Shown here: positions 58,401-64,000 of the stretch, one piece after another
Layout: every line of letters starts with the position of its first letter
Numbering within the stretch: the stretch's first letter is position 1
NCBI RefSeq assembly: GCF_000003815.2
Contig: NC_049981.1
Span: forward strand, 26,115,670 to 26,179,669
Origin: Branchiostoma floridae
Lineage: Eukaryota; Chordata; Leptocardii; Amphioxiformes; Branchiostomatidae
Reading direction: 5' to 3'
DNA length: 64,000 nt
Notes under the pieces: generated by a model
The model's input: the letters and a program-made list of their open reading frames with translations, nothing else
Told to the model about the DNA's origin: nothing
The model's database searches: none
Translations under genes and position numbers: made by a program

Positions 58401-61400
58401 TTCATCTCCTCCAGCTTCCCTCCACTAATAGCTTGGCCAAGGGGTCGCCGGAAGGTTACTAGCTTCCTTTTACCAGGACAATCTTCTTCTCTTCTTTTGC
58501 CACACAGTCAGAGCAGTCAGTATGTACACATTGTTCCCCCATTGTCTCTTGTCTGTTGCCAACCGCTTTGCCTCCTCCCATCCACAGCACCATTACTACA
58601 GGACCCCGCTCTGCTGTTCTCCTACAAGTTATATATTACTCGGCCACCCCTTTTCTCTCTCCCGTTGGGCTCCATTTTAAGAGTCACCCTGGTGTTATTT
58701 CCCTTCATTCAAACGGCGGTCCTGTGAATCTGATCCACCCTGATTAACGACAGTCCGTTAGATAAGCGATGGGCGTAAACCGTTCTTCGAGACATATTTT
58801 GCCGTGAAAACAGATCGAAATGTCACAAATAGTAGAATATTATACATCATCTCTCCGGATAAAAGCTTCCAATTCGTTGCATATTCGTCAACTCGGAGAT
58901 AATAAAGGTATTATTTTGAGAATGCATGTCTGACTGCTTGTGTTTCCGTTTATATTTTTGTTAGTCAGCAGACGAGATTGTAATAATATTCAGTACCCGG
59001 GTATGTCTCGGTAAGACGAATCTTAAAGTCAATTTTGGGCCTCTTTGTGTCTTTCCTTGGTACTGCAGCAAAACTTCTGTTTTTATATCTTTTTTTTCTT
59101 GTAGTTACACTAGATGTCTACCGCTAGATGCAACTGCAATGTCTTTATTGGTCACCCTAGCGCCCGCTTCCATTTGAGGCTGAGACCGTTGAACGACCAA
59201 GGGATTTGACAGATCGCTAAACGGAATTCTCGTTGAGCAATTTTCGTAACATTTGGTGTATTTTTTTGTCTTTTAAAATCATGATTTTGACAGTCTGACA
59301 TCTTGTATCATATTCCAGTTTATGAAATCAAGAGTGAAGCAAATTCAATGTTGCTAGCTGCATGGTCGCTAAGCAGTCGCCGTCAAATACCTAGAAAGTG
59401 GGTGCTTCGCCATGCGACTATTTTATAAAGATCGTGGTGTCTCCGTTCCGAATTTGTGGATCCAACTCACCAGTCACGTAACGACAGTCGGCAGAGTTAA
59501 TGAAGTAAAGCGCAAACGAGACTGGTTTTGCCGGACGACAACAGAATCGTTAGAAAACACGCCCCGGAACTAATGAAGCAGATCTGGTGGAATCGATTTT
59601 CAAATCAAAGCTTCCACTGTACTTCCATTTCCACCTAAAGCCCGCTGATCACCGTGGATTTGGCGGTGTAAAATTCGCAATTTTCTGGGACTTGCAGGGG
59701 ATTTCACGGAATAAAATAACCCAATCGTGAACAAAGCCATACGTGAAAAGTCATCCAAGGTTGGTTAAAACTCATTAAGTACCTGGGAAAAGTGCATGCG
59801 CGGCTCCAGAGTATATGTGTGTCCAAAGCAGAATATGTGACCGATTGGTGTGTTGAAGAGAGAATTGTTAACTTGCTAATCATCGTACTGATCTTATATA
59901 GGTTCATATGAGCGTATGGTGTTTCTGAAGTATGTATAAAATAATTATCCAATGTATGTAGTTATTAGATGTCATTAGCAATTTGTGTCAAGCTTGCACA
60001 GGAATTATGTGAAGGTGATCTCTTCCAAGACGACAATACCTTAATGATTATCTATTCACGACAGAAGATATTGAGAAAGCCATGTAGGCTTTGTAAAGGA
60101 TCAAACAGTGTGTGAATAACCCTTGTCAATATGGCAAACATGACTTACTGTCTTTCACTATTGTGTCTAGAGATGATAGCTAAAAGAGCCAGTCTTAGGA
60201 GACTACTTTAAAAAGCAATATTTCTTACATGTCATTAACTGACGAACCTCTTGATGAGACCACCTAAATGATAAGTGACTACATGATGGAAATGCCACTT
60301 AGTGTTTTAAAACGAAGTAATAAGGATATAAGATTCTGGTCCGCTGAAATTAAAGTGAACCATTCGTTCTCATAAAGGATTCACCTAAAATGTCAAGACT
60401 GCTAAACTAAAACATTACTCTGAGGTAATCTGTATTTCACAAGTATGTGTCTCTTCGGGATGTTTACTGATTGATGTACTCCTTTGTAGGTTGCTCGTTG
60501 ATGGCACAGGGTGTTGCCGCCATCTTGTCCTCAACCTCCTGCTCATCTAACCTGATGCTGCAGTCTGTATGTGACGTCATGCACGTGCCTCACATCTTCG
60601 TGTCACGTGACACATGTGACGTCACTCCGGACACAAAGTACACCCTGAGTATGAACCCAGCGGCGTTTGAGATCGACAAGGCTCTGTCTGATATCATCAG
60701 GCAGCAGAGGTGGAGGACCATGGTGGTCCTGTATGACGATGAGCTCGGTATGTACACGCACGCATAGACCAGAAATTGTAAATAGTTCCCCTCAAAATAA
60801 GTTAGAACATGGCCACTACCCCTCAGCCAATGGGAGCCCTTCAATTACTGTTATTATATCCACATCGTGCAAAAAAAGTGTTGCACTATCCAAAAAGTGT
60901 GGTTCTATGTAAAATTTGCATAAAATAGTACCACACTTTTTAGATAGTACCACACTTTTTGAATAATACCACACTTTTTCTGCACCACTGGTTGGCTCAC
61001 ACACTGTGCTAAATGCANNNNNNNNNNNNNNNNNNNNNNNNNNNNNNNNNNNNNNNNNNNNNNNNNNNNNNNNNNNNNNNNNNNNNNNNNNNNNNNNNNN
61101 NNNNNNNNNNNNNNNNNCCGTACAAAGAAGGATGCTTTAATAACTAGCCTATTGATCCGCCATGGCTTTTACCGCACGTCATCTGACAGCGGTTCGATGC
61201 GCTCTGTCGATATTCCCGAGCCTGACGAAAGACGTATCTCCGATAATACATGGCCCAGGAAATATTGTTAGACATGACTTTACAAGTCCCGGGCTTTTGA
61301 TCCTGACCCTGCTTCCTTTAGCATTTTGTTCAAAATCCAATATAGGATTTCGCTATCAGAAACTATCAGTTACGCTCAGAATATATAGGACCAAGCTAAC

Positions 61401-62307
61401 ATTGCGGCTACAATAAGCCCCAAAGTTTCGTTCAATGAAATATGCAGCAGCACTTTGGCTACTAAATAGACAAATAGCAAAGTTAAGACATCTACAAGCT
61501 TATGGTAGTTACGTTATTGTTGTTTGGCAATCCCGTCGAAAGTCTGTGTTCTGAACCGCAGTTAAGGTCATTGATGCAGATAAGATGAGGCCAGACAAAG
61601 TCTGATTGTTTGGTAATAGGCCTTGGTCGAGGAAACAAGTACTGAAATGCTGATCACGATCTCATTCTCACAGTCTGCCTTTACCTTTCTTATCTCTCAG
61701 GTAAATTTTTGGCTTTTAGATCCAGGATTTAGGATTTAGTCACGAAATGGCTGTGATAGATATGGCATGGTGGGCTGTTGTAGCTGGGATGATAGAAATA
61801 GCCATATCGGTTGAATAATTTCCCAGGAAGTAAGAGGGTTACTATTTGCTACCAATTTTGCCTTTTTCTTTGCAGAAGGTGACTTGCTACAGACTCTGTT
61901 GGTAGCGAATGGTAACTCTCTGGCCGGCTAAGTTGTTTGGAAAATTATTCAATCTATCTGGACAATCTATCTATTTTCCAGCTATCCACGGAAGCTGGAA
62001 GAGACTTAAGTTTAGTAGATCGAAAAACACGGTTATAAAAAAGTGAAATAAAGCAAACTTTTTGTTTTACTGCATTATTTCTGTTTGCATCGTCTTCTCC
62101 ATTTTGTCAGCGTTCAGCAGAGCGGAAGCACTACTGCTGTTGACCCGAGGACTGGTCCCGGAGATCGTCCTGCTCCGGCTTCCGTCCCTCTCCAACGGGA
62201 GCAACACCAGAGTCACCCTGCCCAGCATCACCGAGGACCCGAGGAACCTGTTCAAACACGCTGTTCTACTTAGTACTGTGGAGAACAGCATCAGCGTCAT
62301 TAATGAG
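46960..62307 (+). CDS. Ionotropic glutamate receptor, delta-like, 5' part (runs past the window)
   Basis: Four exons: 46960-47050, 50345-50503, 60490-60747 and 62111-62307. Phases agree and give 235 residues so far. Residues 1-22 are a signal peptide ([20 protein letters not shown]). The mature part is the N-terminal (LIVBP-like) domain: IGAIFD at 30-35, [51 protein letters not shown] and MVVLYDD. IGAIFD, the HVPHIF segment and YTLS resemble GRID1/GRID2 more than kainate or AMPA receptors. These domains sit outside the cell and bind synaptic partners in delta receptors. The ligand-binding and channel domains must lie beyond 64000. Introns 1 and 2 are 3.3 and 10.0 kb. The exon 4 acceptor at 62110 was chosen because two nearby AG sites would break the frame. 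Confidence 0.84.
47051..50344 (+). other. Intron 1 of the glutamate receptor gene
   Basis: It holds a CpG-rich segment at about 48100-48660 with TGACGTCA (48638-48645) next to ATTGG (48645-48649), and the CA/GA repeats at 49336-49613. No gene could be supported. Frames at 48369-48725 and 47607-47873 have no recognisable domain. Confidence 0.5.
49336..49613. repeat. (CA)n then (GA)n microsatellites
   Basis: A CA/CGCA-type region lies at 49336-49553 with a perfect (CA)n core at about 49396-49441. It is followed by (GA)n at 49566-49613. Confidence 0.97.
50523..50645. repeat. TIR element, family B (copy 2)
   Basis: The left arm (ATCTTACGGTGCCA...) and the right arm (...TGGCACCGTAGGATCTG) are inverted copies over about 50 bp with GGCC words near the centre. 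The right arm matches 33561-33615. It starts 20 bases after the donor of glutamate receptor exon 2. Confidence 0.7.
51675..52966. repeat. 25-bp minisatellite, about 52 units
   Basis: The consensus unit contains AGATAGTTTTGTCACATTTA followed by ACTCC or ACTCT. Units vary at a few fixed positions (CTCTAG/CTCCAG/CCCCAG; CACATTT/CACATGT/CACCTTT), and some larger blocks of variants repeat in order. It covers 1.29 kb of intron 2 of the glutamate receptor gene. Confidence 0.97.
55534..55655. repeat. (TATG)n microsatellite
   Basis: About 30 tetranucleotide units, with TATG changed to TTTG at a few places. Confidence 0.97.
60867..60984. repeat. TIR element built from an ACCACACTTTTT word
   Basis: The left arm starts GTGCAAAAAAAGTGTTGCAC and the right arm, on the other strand, GTGCAGAAAAAGTGTGGTAT. 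They stay similar for about 42 bp. The word AAAAAGTGTGGT occurs in each arm. It lies 119 bases after the donor of glutamate receptor exon 3. Confidence 0.75.
61018..61117. other. Assembly gap (100 N)
   Basis: Exactly 100 undetermined bases, a common placeholder for a gap of unknown size, in intron 3 of the glutamate receptor gene. Confidence 1.
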
Positions 62308-64000
62308 GTGGGCAGGGGGTGTTGGGTACAGTGGTTATACCCCCTTTCCACTAGGACGGCGCTCTCGCCGCGCTCTCTCTGCGACCTAAAATTTGACAGA
62401 TCCTTCAACGAATTCTATAGAAAAGAAACGAATCTTTTTACACCTTGTGTGTTTTGTTGTCTTCTCAGTCACACTTTTACGTTTTGTATGATATACCAAG
62501 TGTGAAAGTGAAGATTACACATATCCTATTTAGGTCGCAGTGAGAGCGCAGTGCGATCGCCGTCTAGTGGAAAGGGGGCCTTAGGGAGATTGTGATGGGC
62601 AGCTTTACAAGGTTGTTTGAACATGTCAGACATTCACAGCAAAGTTGATGTTATTAGATTTAGGATTTAGTATCAAATCACTGAATGGTTTCATCAAACT
62701 ATCCTTCTCTCTCTTTCTATTTATATAAATAGAGTGAGAGAGATAAATGGAGAGGAAGAGAGAGAGAGGGAGAGGGAGAGGGGGAGGGGGAAGAGATGGT
62801 CAGTAGAGGATTATCTATGAAATTTGCTGAATAAAAAAGTTCTTCAATTCTGAAAACAAGTTCTTCCATTCTATTTCCGGGTTTGCTGCATCACCATACT
62901 TCCAATTCACAAATTTGAAGTTTGACAAATTCCCCGCCTTAGTAATTTGGAAGGTAACAGAAGGAAAACCCGAAAAAGAGTACCTAACCCGGTATTGTAT
63001 TGATTGCACTGTTCATCACTGTTGCCTCGGAATTAGCTCCGTTGTTCTGGAGCCTTGGATCGGAACCGGCATCGGTTGCTTGGGGAATGTTTCTGTCATA
63101 TCTCATCCATGTGGAACTAAGCCGACAGAGACGCGGGGGAGTCAGATGATTTCCTCTGGGACAGTAAACTCTTATTCCTGATCTTTTCGGATTACGGGTC
63201 AATGTTGTTCATCATACCTCAAGATCATGTTCACTGACATGACGAATGGACCGGTCCAAAATAGATGTGGGGGTCGTGTCTGCGACTGGTGAATATTTCA
63301 GAAGAAACCAGGGGATGGCTGTAAATTGCTTGGTTATCTGCCAGCTCCAGCTCCTGTGATTGAAACAGAAAGTCAGTAAGAAGAATAGTCAATTTCCGTT
63401 GTCTTTGGGCAAAATATAAGCAGAATTGAAAACATGAATTCTATTTGCACCTCAAATTCAAAATCATTGGTATGCCAAAGGCTACGTAAACGGATATCAA
63501 TGGCTTCCTGTCATAATGTTATCAATTTTGCGGTTGTTGAGTGAGTCACACGGCCGCGCTTAGCGCAAAATTCTTATACAGCGTCATCCGGACTTCGAAC
63601 TCGATCGGAAATCGAAGATCAGTCCTTTCGAAATGATTTTAAGTGCTTGGGACATACTGTTACATAAGTATTATGTAAGAGGGCGGACCTGGGTCATCGC
63701 CTAAATACGTTTCACAGAAAGTTTGTTTTTCGTTTAGATAAGCACATTAAATAAGTATCAATATACATTGTGTACCTGCGTAGACGCTCAAGTTTGCTCT
63801 GAAGAAAAAGGTCTTATGGCAGGAAACACGCACGATTTATAGGTAGACAAAGGATGAGCCTCTCTGGACTGAAACAAAAGAAGATGATCTTGGTTGACAG
63901 GCAAGTATCAGCCTTGCATAGGAGAATATCCAATGCTTGGCAGATCTTAGGAAGCAAAATCACAAATGGTTGGATCTGTGGTCTTTGTGCATTACCGGAC
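62308..64000 (+). other. Start of the next glutamate receptor intron; no exon seen
   Basis: No continuation of the receptor domain could be recognised on the plus strand up to the window end. The stretch contains the hairpin and GA-rich tract at 62706-62796. Other frames are short and have no domain. Confidence 0.5.
62706..62796. repeat. Palindrome and GA-rich tract
   Basis: CTATTTATATAAATAG (62717-62732) is a perfect 16-bp palindrome flanked by CT-rich and GA-rich arms that extend the pairing. A GA/GGGA purine tract follows to 62796. Confidence 0.85.

Larger units (their letters stand above)
50504..60489 (+). other. Intron 2 of the glutamate receptor gene
   Basis: A 10-kb intron holding a family B TIR element (50523-50645), the 25-bp minisatellite (51675-52966) and a tetranucleotide repeat (55534-55655). 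Open frames at 53015-53356 and 58317-58727 have no domain; the latter lies in a pyrimidine-rich stretch. The remainder shows no structure I can identify. Confidence 0.55.

Noticed and set aside
58317-58727. A 136-codon open frame rich in Leu, Pro and Ser
   Set aside because: It lies in a pyrimidine-rich stretch with overlapping frames, and has no domain or splice context.

Overview
This is animal nuclear DNA. Its genes are split by many small introns with GT/AG borders, and microsatellites, minisatellites, SINE-like and short terminal-inverted-repeat (TIR) elements sit among them. The proteins look like invertebrate-deuterostome proteins: a selenocysteine-type mitochondrial thioredoxin reductase close to vertebrate TXNRD2, a MAT2A-like S-adenosylmethionine synthase, UBXN8, a delta-like glutamate receptor, and a death-effector-domain (DED) protein fused to a PRY/SPRY module. 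Amphioxus (Branchiostoma) is my best guess. This is inference from gene content and repeat style; a hemichordate or another deuterostome is not excluded.

Layout. 96-1801 (-): a small protein with a mitochondrial-type N terminus, not identified. 2370-8849 (+): a six-exon THAP / AT-hook / coiled-coil / transposase-HTH protein that looks like a domesticated transposase without its nuclease domain. 11486-14869 (-): UBXN8, membrane and linker exons only; no UBX-domain exon could be found. 15431-25290 (+): a complete nine-exon S-adenosylmethionine synthase, divergent from UBXN8 across a 561-bp shared promoter region. Its 3' UTR carries three hairpins of the METTL16 (UACAGARAA) type. 29964-35004 (-): a complete five-exon TXNRD2 ending in Gly-Cys-Sec-Gly, with an assembly gap 168 bases past the stop. 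36017-41532 (-): the DED-PRY/SPRY gene. 46960 to the right edge (+): the first four exons of a delta-like ionotropic glutamate receptor with a 10-kb second intron.

The genes do not form a pathway cluster. Two links are worth noting: UBXN8 and MAT2A share a divergent promoter region, and the MAT2A 3' UTR seems to carry the SAM-feedback elements known from vertebrates. Repeats are abundant. They include a 36-bp minisatellite that has copied the splice donor of a THAP-gene exon, a 25-bp minisatellite of about 52 units, a 5S-rRNA-derived SINE, tRNA-derived SINE heads, a decayed LINE 3' end, a hammerhead-like motif, several TIR elements and a perfect 54-bp palindrome. Two runs of N mark assembly gaps (29274-29795 and 61018-61117). 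All exon borders were read by eye and are predictions.
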